Of a stretch of DNA of 64,000 nucleotides, positions 33,390 to 42,269 are shown in pieces. Source of the stretch: G963663775 sp963663775 (lineage in GTDB: Bacteria > Bacillota > Clostridia > Oscillospirales > Butyricicoccaceae); the NCBI GenBank assembly GCA_963663775.1, contig OY760624.1, positions 1,116,001 through 1,180,000 of the forward strand, given 5' to 3'. Position 1 is the stretch's first letter. The number at the start of each line of letters is the position of its first letter. Position numbers and translations under genes: made by a program. Below the pieces are notes generated by a model, which saw nothing but the letters and a program-made list of their open reading frames with translations, was not told the origin of the DNA and ran no database searches.

Positions 33390-34907
33390 ATGAAAGGACA
33401 AAGCACGGAATATGTGCTGGAGATGCAAAACATCGTCAAAGTATTTCCGGGGGTGCGCGCACTGGATGGCGTGAATCTGAAGGTACGTCCTGGAAAGGTG
33501 CATGTCATCTGCGGTGAAAACGGAGCAGGCAAATCGACTTTGATGAAGGTCATCAACGGCACGTATGTCGCAGACGAAGGCGAAATGTACTTCAAGGGCA
33601 AGTCTGTTGGCGCACATACGGTTCAAGATACGATTCAAATGGGGATAGCAATGATTTATCAGGAACTGAATCCGGTTCTGGATATGACGGTTGCAGAAAA
33701 TGTTTATCTTGGACGAGAACCGATGAAGGGTGTGTTTGTGGACTACGGCAAGCTGTACCAAGACACACAAGAACTGCTGGATAAACTGAATATTCCATAC
33801 AATGCGCATCAAAAAATGCGGGAGCTTTCGATTGCAGGACATCAGCTGATTGAGATTGCAAAAGCGATTTCGATGAATGCTTCAGTCATTATTATGGACG
33901 AACCATCCTCAGCGATAGCCGATGCGGAAATCGAAGTGCTGTTCGGACAGATTTTTGCACTCCGTGAGCAGGGCGTTGCGATTTTGTACATCACGCATAA
34001 GATGGATGAAATTTTCCGCATCGCAGACGATATTACTGTCATTCGTGACGGACGCTGGATTGATACCGACCTCGCCAGCGAATATGATGCCAACAAGTTG
34101 GTGTCACTCATGGTTGGCCGTGAAATCAGCAACGTTTTCCCGAAGGAAACCGATATTCCGATTGGAGACGTGGTGCTGGATGTCAAGAACTTCACGCAGG
34201 AGAAGAACGATGGCGGACGCTTCCGCAACATCAATTTCCAGCTGCGTGCCGGTGAAATTCTCGGCTTTGCCGGCTTGGTTGGCGCAGGACGCAGCGAGCT
34301 GATGCGTGCCTTGTTTGGGCTCGACCCGGTTTCCTCCGGTGAAGTATTCCTAAATGGTAAAAAGCTCAATATCAAGCACACCTCAGATGCCATTCGAGAA
34401 GGCATTGCGATGATTAACGAAGACCGCAAGGGCTATGGCTTGGTTTTGGAGCGCAGCATCCATGAAAATACCGCATTGGTCAATCTGGATAAGTTCGTTA
34501 AGGGCGGCTTGATTGATGATAAGGCAATTGATGCAAAGGTTGACGAGATGGTAAAGCTGTTGCAAATCAAAATTGCCAACCAGAATGTTGAAGCGAGAAC
34601 GCTGTCCGGCGGCAATCAGCAGAAGGTGGTTTTGGCAAAGTGGCTGATTGGGGACGTGAAGGTTATCATTTTGGATGAACCAACCCGTGGCATTGATGTT
34701 GGCGCAAAAAGTGAGATTCATAAACTGATGTGTAAATTTGCACGGCAGGGCATGGCAATCATCATGATTTCCTCTGAATTACCGGAAATTCTGGGCATGA
34801 GCGACCGTGTTGTGGTCATGCAGGAGGGGCAAATCAACGGCGTTTTAGAGCGTGCAGACGCAACACAAGAAAGCATTATGTATCTTGCAACGAAGGGGAG
34901 AGGTTAA
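33390..34907 (+). CDS. Inositol/sugar ABC transporter ATP-binding protein, copy 2
   Basis: 505 residues from the ATG at 33390 (GGGAGG upstream). Same motifs as copy 1 at 13609; the only protein difference is Gly for Asp in REQGVAIL. Most RbsA-type ATPases have Gly at this place (REEGVAII), so copy 2 carries the usual residue and copy 1 the change. The nearly identical sequence over 20 kb distance implies either recent duplication or continuing gene conversion. It energises the copy 2 importer and could also serve copy 1. Confidence 0.92.
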   Translation: MKGQSTEYVLEMQNIVKVFPGVRALDGVNLKVRPGKVHVICGENGAGKSTLMKVINGTYVADEGEMYFKGKSVGAHTVQDTIQMGIAMIYQELNPVLDMTVAENVYLGREPMKGVFVDYGKLYQDTQELLDKLNIPYNAHQKMRELSIAGHQLIEIAKAISMNASVIIMDEPSSAIADAEIEVLFGQIFALREQGVAILYITHKMDEIFRIADDITVIRDGRWIDTDLASEYDANKLVSLMVGREISNVFPKETDIPIGDVVLDVKNFTQEKNDGGRFRNINFQLRAGEILGFAGLVGAGRSELMRALFGLDPVSSGEVFLNGKKLNIKHTSDAIREGIAMINEDRKGYGLVLERSIHENTALVNLDKFVKGGLIDDKAIDAKVDEMVKLLQIKIANQNVEARTLSGGNQQKVVLAKWLIGDVKVIILDEPTRGIDVGAKSEIHKLMCKFARQGMAIIMISSELPEILGMSDRVVVMQEGQINGVLERADATQESIMYLATKGRG

Positions 34908-34909
34908 AA

Positions 34910-35881
34910 ATGGGTCAATCTACGGAAAAGAAAAGTTTGAATTTTGGCGCACTTTACGGAAAGTACGGCATCTTCATCATTTTAGTGGTTATTTTTGCAC
35001 TGTCCAGTATTGGTGTAAAAGGGTTTTTGAGCGAATACAACCTTTCGAGCGTGCTGCTGGCTATCACCTGTACAACAGTGCTTTCGTTCGGTGCAACGTT
35101 CATCATCATTTTGGGGCACATTAACGTAGCGTATGGTTCAGAAATTGCACTCATCGGCTGTGTGGCATGTATGGTTGCAGTTGCGACCGGCAGCACATTG
35201 ATGGCAGTGCTCGTGGGCGTGTTGCTGGGTATAGTGTTTGGTTCTCTGAACGGCTTTATCATCACAAAGTTTGGCATCCCGGCATTTATCATGACCTTGG
35301 CACTGACCGAAGCGGCACGCGGCGGCGCAGTTATCGTGACCAAGGGGCAGACCATCTCCGGTCTGCCGACCTCCTTCACGGCACTCGGACAGGGCTATAT
35401 CGGACCATTTCCGATTGCGGTAGTGATCATGCTCGTGTTATTCGCACTTTGCTGGGTTTTGCTCAACAAGACCAAGTTTGGTCGTTACATTTATGCAGTA
35501 GGCGGCAACATCAATGCGGCAGAAGCGTCTGGTATCAAATCCAAGCAGGTTGTACTCAAGGCATTCATTTTGGACGGCATTTTGACCGGTATCGCAGGCA
35601 TTTTGCTGATGGCACGCATGAACTCTGGTGTACCTGGCGCAGGTGTATCCTATGAATTCGATGCCATCACAGCGGTTGTTGTCGGTGGTACATCTCTGGC
35701 AGGCGGCTCTGGTACCTTGGTGGGCACCATTTTCGGTGCGATTATCGTGGGTATCATCAACAACGTGCAGACCCTGCTCGGCGTGGACTCCAACATCCAG
35801 CGTATTGTAAAGGGCTGCATCATTTTGGCGGCAGTTATCATTGACGTTGTCACAAAAAGTGCGGCAAAGAAGTCCAAGTAA
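34910..35881 (+). CDS. Inositol/sugar ABC transporter permease, copy 2
   Basis: 323 residues, three substitutions from copy 1. Silent differences are concentrated at about 35275-35345 and 35645-35760, while the stretches before, between and after are almost unchanged, a mosaic typical of gene conversion tracts. Start 2 nt after the ATPase stop. Confidence 0.92.
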   Translation: MGQSTEKKSLNFGALYGKYGIFIILVVIFALSSIGVKGFLSEYNLSSVLLAITCTTVLSFGATFIIILGHINVAYGSEIALIGCVACMVAVATGSTLMAVLVGVLLGIVFGSLNGFIITKFGIPAFIMTLALTEAARGGAVIVTKGQTISGLPTSFTALGQGYIGPFPIAVVIMLVLFALCWVLLNKTKFGRYIYAVGGNINAAEASGIKSKQVVLKAFILDGILTGIAGILLMARMNSGVPGAGVSYEFDAITAVVVGGTSLAGGSGTLVGTIFGAIIVGIINNVQTLLGVDSNIQRIVKGCIILAAVIIDVVTKSAAKKSK

Positions 35882-35954
35882 GCAAAACATGCGGCGCAAA
35901 GGCGTGCAAACGCTTGTGTGATAGAACAAACAAGAGAAAACGGAGGAAAGAATT

Positions 35955-36983
35955 ATGTTTAAGAAAAAATGTATCGCTATGGCACTTTCCGGTATGATGG
36001 CACTGAGCGCATTGGCAGGCTGCGGCAGCACTGCTGAAACCACAGATACTGCAGCTGGCGGGGCAGATGCAGCAGCGGCAACCGATTCCGCAGCAGCACA
36101 AGGAGCGACCATCGGTTATGTCAATTTGGCAGATACCGACGTATTCTGCATGGCACGTGAAACAGCATTCAAGACATCCGCAGAAGAAGCAGGCTATACG
36201 GTTGAGTTTACCGATGGCAACAACGATGTGCAGAAGCAGATTGACCAGGCAAAATCCTTCATCGCAAAGGGCGTTGACCTTTTGATTTTGGTGCCTTGTG
36301 ATGCAGCAGGTATTGTTCCGGCCATTCAGGAAGCGAACAATGCCAATATCCCTGTGATTCTGTTCGGCATTGATGCATCTGGCGCAGACACACTGTCCTA
36401 TACCTTTATTGGCTCTCCGAACTATGATGCAGGCTATATGCAGGGCGAATATTTTGCCGCACAGCTGCCGCAGGATGCAAGTGTCTGCTATCTGGCAGGT
36501 ACAGCAGGTCTGGACCATTCCGCAGCACGTCGAGATGGTTTGAAAGCGGCGTTGGAGGAAAAAGGACGTTCTGACATCACCATTCTGGATGACCAGGACG
36601 GCGACTATGTCAAGGACGAAGGCATGCGTATCACCCAGGCTTGGATTCAGAAGTATGGCGCAGGCAGCGGCACAGTGCAGTTCAGCGCAGTCATTGCAGC
36701 AAATGACCAGATGGCATTGGGCGCAATGGAAGCACTGAAGGGTGCAAATGTACTGACAAATGCAGGTGAAGTCATGATTTCGGGTGTCGATGGCACAGCA
36801 GATGGCATTCAGGCGGTAAAGGATGGCTTCATGGCACAGACCGTGCTGCAGGATGCACCAGGACAGGCAACGGCTGCAGTAGATGCTATTCAGAAGATTC
36901 TGGCGGGAGAAGACGCAGGCAAAGAAGTGATGGTTCCTTTTGTTTCCATCACCAAGGATAATGTAGACCAGTATCTGAACTAA
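35955..36983 (+). CDS. Inositol/sugar ABC transporter substrate-binding lipoprotein, copy 2
   Basis: 342 residues. Signal peptide and lipobox (LAGC, Cys23) are the same as copy 1, then the domain diverges. Changes fall in likely ligand-contact segments: CMARETAF for CMSRRDAF, VDLLILVP for VDAIIIVP, FGIDASGADTLSYT for FGNNATGADDLKYT. Both copies keep DQDGDYVKDEGMRITQAWI. The pattern of identical machinery with divergent binder suggests selectivity for a related polyol, for example another inositol isomer (inference). Confidence 0.92.
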   Translation: MFKKKCIAMALSGMMALSALAGCGSTAETTDTAAGGADAAAATDSAAAQGATIGYVNLADTDVFCMARETAFKTSAEEAGYTVEFTDGNNDVQKQIDQAKSFIAKGVDLLILVPCDAAGIVPAIQEANNANIPVILFGIDASGADTLSYTFIGSPNYDAGYMQGEYFAAQLPQDASVCYLAGTAGLDHSAARRDGLKAALEEKGRSDITILDDQDGDYVKDEGMRITQAWIQKYGAGSGTVQFSAVIAANDQMALGAMEALKGANVLTNAGEVMISGVDGTADGIQAVKDGFMAQTVLQDAPGQATAAVDAIQKILAGEDAGKEVMVPFVSITKDNVDQYLN

Positions 36984-36999
36984 TCACAAGAATAAAATT

Positions 37000-37031
37000 G
37001 ATACCGCGCTTTTTTACAAAGGCGCGGTATC
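37000..37031 (+). other. Hairpin between binding-protein and dehydrogenase genes, copy 2
   Basis: GATACCGCGC (37000-37009) pairs with GCGCGGTATC (37022-37031). The T run is in the loop, not after the stem, so it is more likely a stability element than a terminator. Same position as the unrelated hairpin at 17224. Confidence 0.6.
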
Positions 37032-37067
37032 AATGGAGTAAGCGGAATTTTAGGAGGTTTTCCAACC

Positions 37068-38075
37068 ATGGCAGATTTAAGAATTGGACTTGTGGGCACA
37101 GGCAGTATTGGCCGCACCCATATCGAGCGCATCAACACCAAGCTGCAAGGCGCAAAGGTTGTGGCTTGTGCAGACCCAACCCCGGCGTTCGGCATGTCGG
37201 TTGCAGAACAATATGGTATCAAGGGCTATGAAGATATATCTGCGATGATTCAAGCATCGGACATCGATGCTGTCATTTGCACGGCGGCAGATGCCTATCA
37301 CGAGCCAACTGTACTCGCTGCAATTGCAGCCGGAAAATATGTGTTCTGTGAAAAGCCATTAGCACCCAAGGTTGATGCTTGCCGCCGCATTGTAGATGCG
37401 GAAATGGCAGGCGGAAAAATGCTGGTGCAGGTCGGCTTTATGCGCCGTTATGACCCAGGCTATCGTCAGCTGAAACGCTTGATTGATTCCGGCAAATTTG
37501 GCGCACCGCTCATGCTGCACTGCGCACACCGCAACTATGATGCACCGGGTTTTACAACCTCTATGCCGGTTGAAAACTCCATGATTCATGAAATCGATGT
37601 TTTGCGTTGGCTGTTGGGTGAAAGCTATGCCACCGCAGAGGTGGTTTTCCCCAAGACCACACGCAATGCAGAAGGCGATTTGCGTGACCCGCAGATTATG
37701 TATCTGACAACGACTTCTGGCGTACGCATCGATGTTGAATCCTTTGTCAACTGCCGCTATGGATATGACATCAAATGTGAAGTGGTTTGTGAAGAAGGCA
37801 CTTTGAATCTGCCGGAACCGCCCAATGCTATGATTCGCACCAACGATTCCCGTGTGACCCCGATTTGCCACGACTGGTCGGAACGGTTTGTAGAAGCCTA
37901 TAACATCGAATTCCAAGAATGGATTAACGCAGTTAAGGAAGGTCGTGTAGATGGACCGACTGCATGGGACGGCTATTTGGGTCAAATCACAGCGGCAGCG
38001 GCATCGCAGGCACGAGACAGTCAGACCGTTGTTAAAATTGAAATGGAAGATATGCCGGCATTCTATGCGCAATAA
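37068..38075 (+). CDS. iolG: Gfo/Idh/MocA oxidoreductase, probable inositol dehydrogenase, copy 2
   Basis: 335 residues. N-terminal Rossmann motif GLVGTGSIGRTH, EKPLAPKVDACRRI lysine block, VGFMRRYDPGYRQLKR, ENSMIHEIDVLRWLLG. It aligns end to end with the protein at 17292 but has many substitutions, including the substrate-side segment HRNYDAPGFTTSMPV against HRNPAVPTDYDTPMAV. Reaction as for the first copy, probably on a different isomer or inosose. RBS AGGAGG before the ATG. Confidence 0.8.
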   Translation: MADLRIGLVGTGSIGRTHIERINTKLQGAKVVACADPTPAFGMSVAEQYGIKGYEDISAMIQASDIDAVICTAADAYHEPTVLAAIAAGKYVFCEKPLAPKVDACRRIVDAEMAGGKMLVQVGFMRRYDPGYRQLKRLIDSGKFGAPLMLHCAHRNYDAPGFTTSMPVENSMIHEIDVLRWLLGESYATAEVVFPKTTRNAEGDLRDPQIMYLTTTSGVRIDVESFVNCRYGYDIKCEVVCEEGTLNLPEPPNAMIRTNDSRVTPICHDWSERFVEAYNIEFQEWINAVKEGRVDGPTAWDGYLGQITAAAASQARDSQTVVKIEMEDMPAFYAQ

Positions 38076-38090
38076 AGAGAGGACTACACC

Positions 38091-39038
38091 ATGAGATTAT
38101 GTTTTAATACCGATGGACTTGGCGCAATGCCATTTGAAGAAATGCTGGATACTTCTGCAGCACTTGGGTTTGAATCCGTAGAAATTGCCTGCGGCAACTG
38201 GTCCAGTGCACCGCACATTGATTTGGATGATATGGTGCAGCATGCGGACAGCCGCAAGAAATTTATGGATGCCATCGAAAGCCGTGGACTCAAACTAGAG
38301 GTGCTCAACTGCTCCGGCAATCATCTGGCACCGAACGAAGAGGGCAAGCAGCATCAGGCTGTGGTTGAAAAAACCTTCCAGCTCGCAGAACAGCTCGGCG
38401 TTTCCAATATTGTTATGATGAGCGGTCTGCCGGGTGGTTCTCCGACAGACGTGACGCCGAACTGGATTACCACCAGTTGGCCGCCCATTACAACACAGAT
38501 TTTGAACTGGCAGTGGAATGATGTGCTCATTCCATACTGGAAGAAGACCACAGAACTCGCAAAATCTCATGGTATTCAAAAAATCGCATTGGAAAACCAT
38601 GGGTGCCAAATGGTTTATAATCCGGAAACCTTGATTCGTCTGCGGGATGCCGTCGGCGATATGATTGGCATGAATCTTGACCCTAGCCATCTGCTGTGGA
38701 TGGGTGGTGACCCTATCATGGCGGCGCACAAGCTGGGCGCAGAGCGCATTTATCATGTGCATGCCAAGGATGTCCGTGTGGAACGAGGATACCATGGTGC
38801 GGACGGTGCACTGGATACCAAAACCATTGATAAATTTGCACAGCGTACTTGGAACTATGTTGCACTCGGACATGGTCGTGGTGTGCAGTGGTGGAAAGAG
38901 TTTTTCTCTGTGCTCAGTATGCTTGGCTATACGGGCCCTGTGAGCTTGGAAATGGAAGACCTCACGATGCCGCCATTAACCGGTGTAAAAAAATCGATGC
39001 AGGTTTTAAAAGAAGCACTGCCGAGCGATTTTTCATAA
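38091..39038 (+). CDS. Sugar phosphate isomerase/epimerase-type TIM-barrel enzyme, copy 2
   Basis: 315 residues. AP-endonuclease-2/xylose-isomerase-like barrel with candidate metal positions in IALENHGC, LDPSHLLWMGGD, YHVHAKDVRVE and SLEMEDLTM. Paralogue of the protein at 18411; shared blocks include MSGLPGGSP-x-D-x-TPNWITT and GVQWWKEFFSV, while the N-terminal third differs. It starts 15 bp after the dehydrogenase, so the two are tightly coupled here, unlike in copy 1 where a hairpin separates them. Probable IolE/IolI-like step; exact activity unknown. Confidence 0.8.
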   Translation: MRLCFNTDGLGAMPFEEMLDTSAALGFESVEIACGNWSSAPHIDLDDMVQHADSRKKFMDAIESRGLKLEVLNCSGNHLAPNEEGKQHQAVVEKTFQLAEQLGVSNIVMMSGLPGGSPTDVTPNWITTSWPPITTQILNWQWNDVLIPYWKKTTELAKSHGIQKIALENHGCQMVYNPETLIRLRDAVGDMIGMNLDPSHLLWMGGDPIMAAHKLGAERIYHVHAKDVRVERGYHGADGALDTKTIDKFAQRTWNYVALGHGRGVQWWKEFFSVLSMLGYTGPVSLEMEDLTMPPLTGVKKSMQVLKEALPSDFS

Positions 39039-39110
39039 GGTGATACCTACGCTACGCTATTCCAGCGATACAATCATACAGCTCACTTTCTATCTCTACA
39101 CTCTTTACTG

Positions 39111-39145
39111 AAATGCAGCGCACTGATTTGGTGCGCTGCATTTCC
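39111..39145 (+). other. Intergenic hairpin homologous to the one before iolH in copy 1
   Basis: Same stem GCAGCGCAC/GTGCGCTGC with the same flank as at 19425. In copy 1 it precedes iolH; here it precedes the chemoreceptor. It therefore marks the edge of the iolH gain or loss. Confidence 0.7.
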
Positions 39146-39243
39146 ACAATATAAAAAACTCTACGCCTTTGACGGGATATGGGGCATGTATCTGCGTATC
39201 GCACGAAGGTGTCGTTTGCAAATGATTTGGCAGGAGAGAAGAT

Positions 39244-40977
39244 ATGGTATTGAAGATATTGAAAAAAAGAAAATCACATCGAAAAACAAAACAAAAATTC
39301 GGTTTTGGGAAAAATTTGGACATTGCCAAGAAGCTGTTATATGGATTTCTGCTGGTTTCCTCCATTGCAGCGGTGGTGGGGGTGGTAGGAATTGCAGGCT
39401 TGTGGAGCATGGGGCAGGCAGATAAAAAGCTGTATGAGGAAGGCAGTGCCCCTCTTATTGATTTGACCGATGCCATCAACACGGTGAACAATATGCGCAT
39501 TCAGCTGCGTGATGCGGTCGTTTACACCGATTATCCCAGAAGTGTGTCCGACTATGAAACGAATTTCAATACGTTATATGCGCATGGGGACGAAGCCCTG
39601 CAGGCATATGCAGCCTCTATCCGCGATGCTGATACACGGGCACTGTGTGAGGAAGCCGTTGACCTGTACCACAATACCCTGCAAGCGACAGGAGAAGAGC
39701 TTTTTGCGGCGGCAAAGACGGGCAGCTTCATTCAAGCAAGAAACGCCGGACATAAATACGAAAAAGACATCGAAAGCATGCTGGACAAGCTGAACCAGTG
39801 CGCAGAAATGCAGGTAGACAGCACCCGGCAGTATAGCAGTACCAACGCCACGCTGTCGAAGGTCTTGATTGTGGTGATGTTCCTTGTGGTTTTGGGCGGC
39901 ATTGCGGCGGCAATTTTCCTGGGCAGATATATTTCCAAAATGATTAGCCGACCCATTCGTGAGATGGTCAGCGCAGCGCAGGAGCTGGCAGAAGGCAATG
40001 TTGAAATTGATGTGCAGGCAACCAGCAAGGATGAAATCGGTGTCCTAGCGAATGCGTTCCACCAGATGATTGGCAGCATTCGGGAGCAGGTGCAGGTGGT
40101 CAATGCCCTTGCCAATAAGGATTTAACCGTGCAGTTCGCTCCAAGGTCACCCAAAGATACCATGGGGATTGCGCTTGCACAAACCCTAACGGACTTGAAT
40201 GCGATGTTTGCAGAGATTCGACTCGCAACAGGGCAGGTGAGTTTGGGCGCAGAGCAGGTAGCAAGCGGTGCACAGGCGTTGTCGCAGGGAGCAACCGAGC
40301 AGGCAAGTGCGATTGAAACGCTGTCCATGTCCATTACAGATGTTTCCGAGCGTGTGGAGCAAACTGCCGAGAATGTACAGCAGGTGACATCGTATGTGGA
40401 ACAAGCGGTGGATGGCGTGGGGCAAGGCAATCAGCAGATGCACTATATGCTGGAATCCATGAATCGCATCACGCAATCCTCCCATGAGATTGCCAATATT
40501 ATCAAGGTGATTGATGATATTGCGTTCCAAACCAATATTTTGGCACTCAATGCAGCCGTAGAAGCGGCGAGAGCAGGCGTTGCGGGCAAAGGCTTCGCCG
40601 TGGTCGCCGATGAGGTGCGCAATTTGGCATCCAAATCGGCAGATGCAGCCAAGCAAACCACCAAATTGATTGAAGACTCCATTCGTGCGGTGCAGGAAGG
40701 CAAAAAATTGGCGGATGATACGGCTGTGACACTGGAACAGGTGGAGGAAAAGGCGAGAAAAGTCAAGGATAGTGTACAAAATATTCGCACGGCTGCGTTA
40801 GAACAAGCAACAACGATTCATAATATTACAGAAGGCATTGAGCAAGTGTCAGATGTGGTGCAGATGAATTCGGCAACGGCGCAGCAAAGTGCGGCGGCAA
40901 GTGAGGAGCTTTCCGGACAGGCAAACATGCTGCAAGGGCATGTTGGGGAATTTCGGTTGAGAGAATCTCCAAATTAA
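39244..40977 (+). CDS. Methyl-accepting chemotaxis protein, copy 2
   Basis: 577 residues. Same architecture as the receptor at 20583: TM1, four-helix-bundle sensor, TM2, HAMP, signalling domain with AFQTNILALNAAVEAARAG at the tip. The first 20 residues (MVLKILKKRKSHRKTKQKFG) and the last 10 differ; the rest has only a few substitutions (for example RDADTRALCEEAVDLY against RDTDTRALCEEAIELY in the sensor domain). The sensor domains being nearly the same, any difference in ligand response would have to come from the partner binding proteins. RBS GGAGAG. Confidence 0.92.
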   Translation: MVLKILKKRKSHRKTKQKFGFGKNLDIAKKLLYGFLLVSSIAAVVGVVGIAGLWSMGQADKKLYEEGSAPLIDLTDAINTVNNMRIQLRDAVVYTDYPRSVSDYETNFNTLYAHGDEALQAYAASIRDADTRALCEEAVDLYHNTLQATGEELFAAAKTGSFIQARNAGHKYEKDIESMLDKLNQCAEMQVDSTRQYSSTNATLSKVLIVVMFLVVLGGIAAAIFLGRYISKMISRPIREMVSAAQELAEGNVEIDVQATSKDEIGVLANAFHQMIGSIREQVQVVNALANKDLTVQFAPRSPKDTMGIALAQTLTDLNAMFAEIRLATGQVSLGAEQVASGAQALSQGATEQASAIETLSMSITDVSERVEQTAENVQQVTSYVEQAVDGVGQGNQQMHYMLESMNRITQSSHEIANIIKVIDDIAFQTNILALNAAVEAARAGVAGKGFAVVADEVRNLASKSADAAKQTTKLIEDSIRAVQEGKKLADDTAVTLEQVEEKARKVKDSVQNIRTAALEQATTIHNITEGIEQVSDVVQMNSATAQQSAAASEELSGQANMLQGHVGEFRLRESPN

Positions 40978-41026
40978 GCTGTTGATGGGTTGTTGCCTAT
41001 GCTTTCTTCGCAGGATATATGGCAAT

Positions 41027-41060
41027 GAACAGGGCGTTTCGTTTATGAAACGCCCTGTTC
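41027..41060 (+). terminator. Intrinsic terminator of the second inositol-type operon
   Basis: 14-bp perfect arms (41027-41040 and 41047-41060) with a 6-nt loop, followed by TAGTTGCTTT. Confidence 0.75.
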
Positions 41061-41113
41061 TAGTTGCTTTAAAATAGAATCTAATCATTGCTGCTCTGTT
41101 CAATCTAACGCCT

Positions 41114-41310
41114 TTATTGCATCATCTTCTCAAAAGTCACGGTAGCATTGCCAATCCCGTTAAAAGCGTCCATGCTGGAATCAATATGTCCAAGATGCTG
41201 ACGCTCCTTTGAAATTTGTACCCCCACGAAACACCTGCCAATGCGCTGGATAACAGAAATGTGACCACTGCGACATGTCGTAAAGACAAGATTACGGCTG
41301 CAAGACGATC
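41114..41310 (-). pseudogene. Possible 3' remnant of a cyclophilin-like or similar gene
   Basis: Minus-strand reading just downstream of the acetyltransferase ends in HLGHIDSSMDAFNGIGNATV and TFEKMMQ, weakly like the C-terminal strand of bacterial cyclophilin-like proteins. No start, no RBS, and the frame runs into the acetyltransferase. Probably a fragment; identity uncertain. Confidence 0.25.
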
Positions 41311-41340
41311 TTCGTTGCCGCTGCATTCTTGGTGAGAGCA

Positions 41341-41943
41341 TCAAAATATTGTTGTTCCATCGAGTTCTGTCGCAGAAACATGAATTTTTTTGATAACTGT
41401 GGCAGGCACACCGCCTACAACCGTATTCTCCGGCACATTTTTTGTCACGACTGCTCCGGCGGCAATAATTGCACCGTCGCCAATTGTTATGCCCGGCAAA
41501 ATGGTTGCATTCGATCCAATCCATACATTTCTGCCGATTACAATGGGTGCTGGATGCATTGTACCCCGCTTTTCTGGCGCAAAATCGTGATTGAGGGTGG
41601 CCATTACCACATTATGTCCAATCAATGCGCCATCGCCAAGGGTGATTCCACCTTGGTCCTGAAAGCGGCAACCGGAATTTATGAAGACATTTTTGCCGAT
41701 GGTAATATTTTTTCCACAATCGGTACTAAAAGGAGGAAACATAGCAAAGGTTTCGTCCACGGGCTTGCCAATAAGTTTGGAAACCAGTGCACGAATCTCT
41801 TCCGGCGTATGGTAGCCACTATTTAGTTGCGCTGTGATGCGCATCGCTTCTTGGCTGAGGTCATGCATCATGAGATGCGCTTCCGAACCGCCAACTACCG
41901 GCAAGCCTTGATTCATCTGCTCTAAAAACGCACGAAGGTTCAT
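41341..41943 (-). CDS. Hexapeptide-repeat O-acetyltransferase (maltose/galactoside acetyltransferase-like)
   Basis: 200 residues. Left-handed beta-helix hexapeptide repeats from about residue 75 (ITIGKNVFINSGCRFQDQGGIT..., IVIGRNVWIGSNATILPGITIG, AIIAAGAVVTKNVPENTVVGGVPA). The catalytic-type histidine lies in ATLNHDF. LacA/Maa family: acetyl-CoA dependent acetylation of a sugar hydroxyl, thought to detoxify non-metabolisable sugars. The N-terminal part lacks the typical maltose-acetyltransferase start, so the acceptor is unclear. Monocistronic, downstream of the histidine kinase gene on the same strand but separated by 326 bp. Confidence 0.88.
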   Translation of the reverse strand: MNLRAFLEQMNQGLPVVGGSEAHLMMHDLSQEAMRITAQLNSGYHTPEEIRALVSKLIGKPVDETFAMFPPFSTDCGKNITIGKNVFINSGCRFQDQGGITLGDGALIGHNVVMATLNHDFAPEKRGTMHPAPIVIGRNVWIGSNATILPGITIGDGAIIAAGAVVTKNVPENTVVGGVPATVIKKIHVSATELDGTTIF

Positions 41944-42269
41944 TTTTTACACACTCTTTCTCGCTGTAAATCAGCAATCAAATTTTCTAAACACCTTTCC
42001 GCCATCGCCCAGCTGCTGCATGCAATGGAAGGTGCCATATCAACCATTTTAAAACTTAACCCCCACTCTAAGTCAAGAGGAGCGGTTCAGCCAGAATCAG
42101 CATCTGCTCTTTGGTGCTGCCTGCGTATCTGGAATACTGTATCATATCGTCCATTTCCTCTGGCTTGCGTACATAGCTTGCCATGGGTTCGGTGCACAGT
42201 AAGCGTGTGGGCAGAGTGTGTCTATGCGCATCTACAGTATCGGATGCTGTTTTTGGCGGATGGAGTTTA
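41944..42269. other. Gap without a supported gene
   Basis: 326 bp between the acetyltransferase and histidine kinase genes. A minus-strand reading (about 42068-42190, ...PEEMDDMIQYSRYAGSTKEQ) looks protein-like but is short, unrecognised and lacks a start, so it may be a gene remnant. No clear terminator was found. Confidence 0.4.

Larger units (their letters stand above)
33373..36100 (+). repeat. Segmental duplication of 13592-16319 (about 2.7 kb, near identical)
   Basis: From GGAGGATATC just before the ATPase ATG to the start of the mature binding protein, the two regions run in step at an offset of 19,781 bp with only sparse differences. ATPase proteins differ at one residue and permeases at three. 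A second near-identical block covers the chemoreceptor genes (about 20644-22267 and 39317-40940). Genes between the blocks have diverged strongly. Confidence 0.93.
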
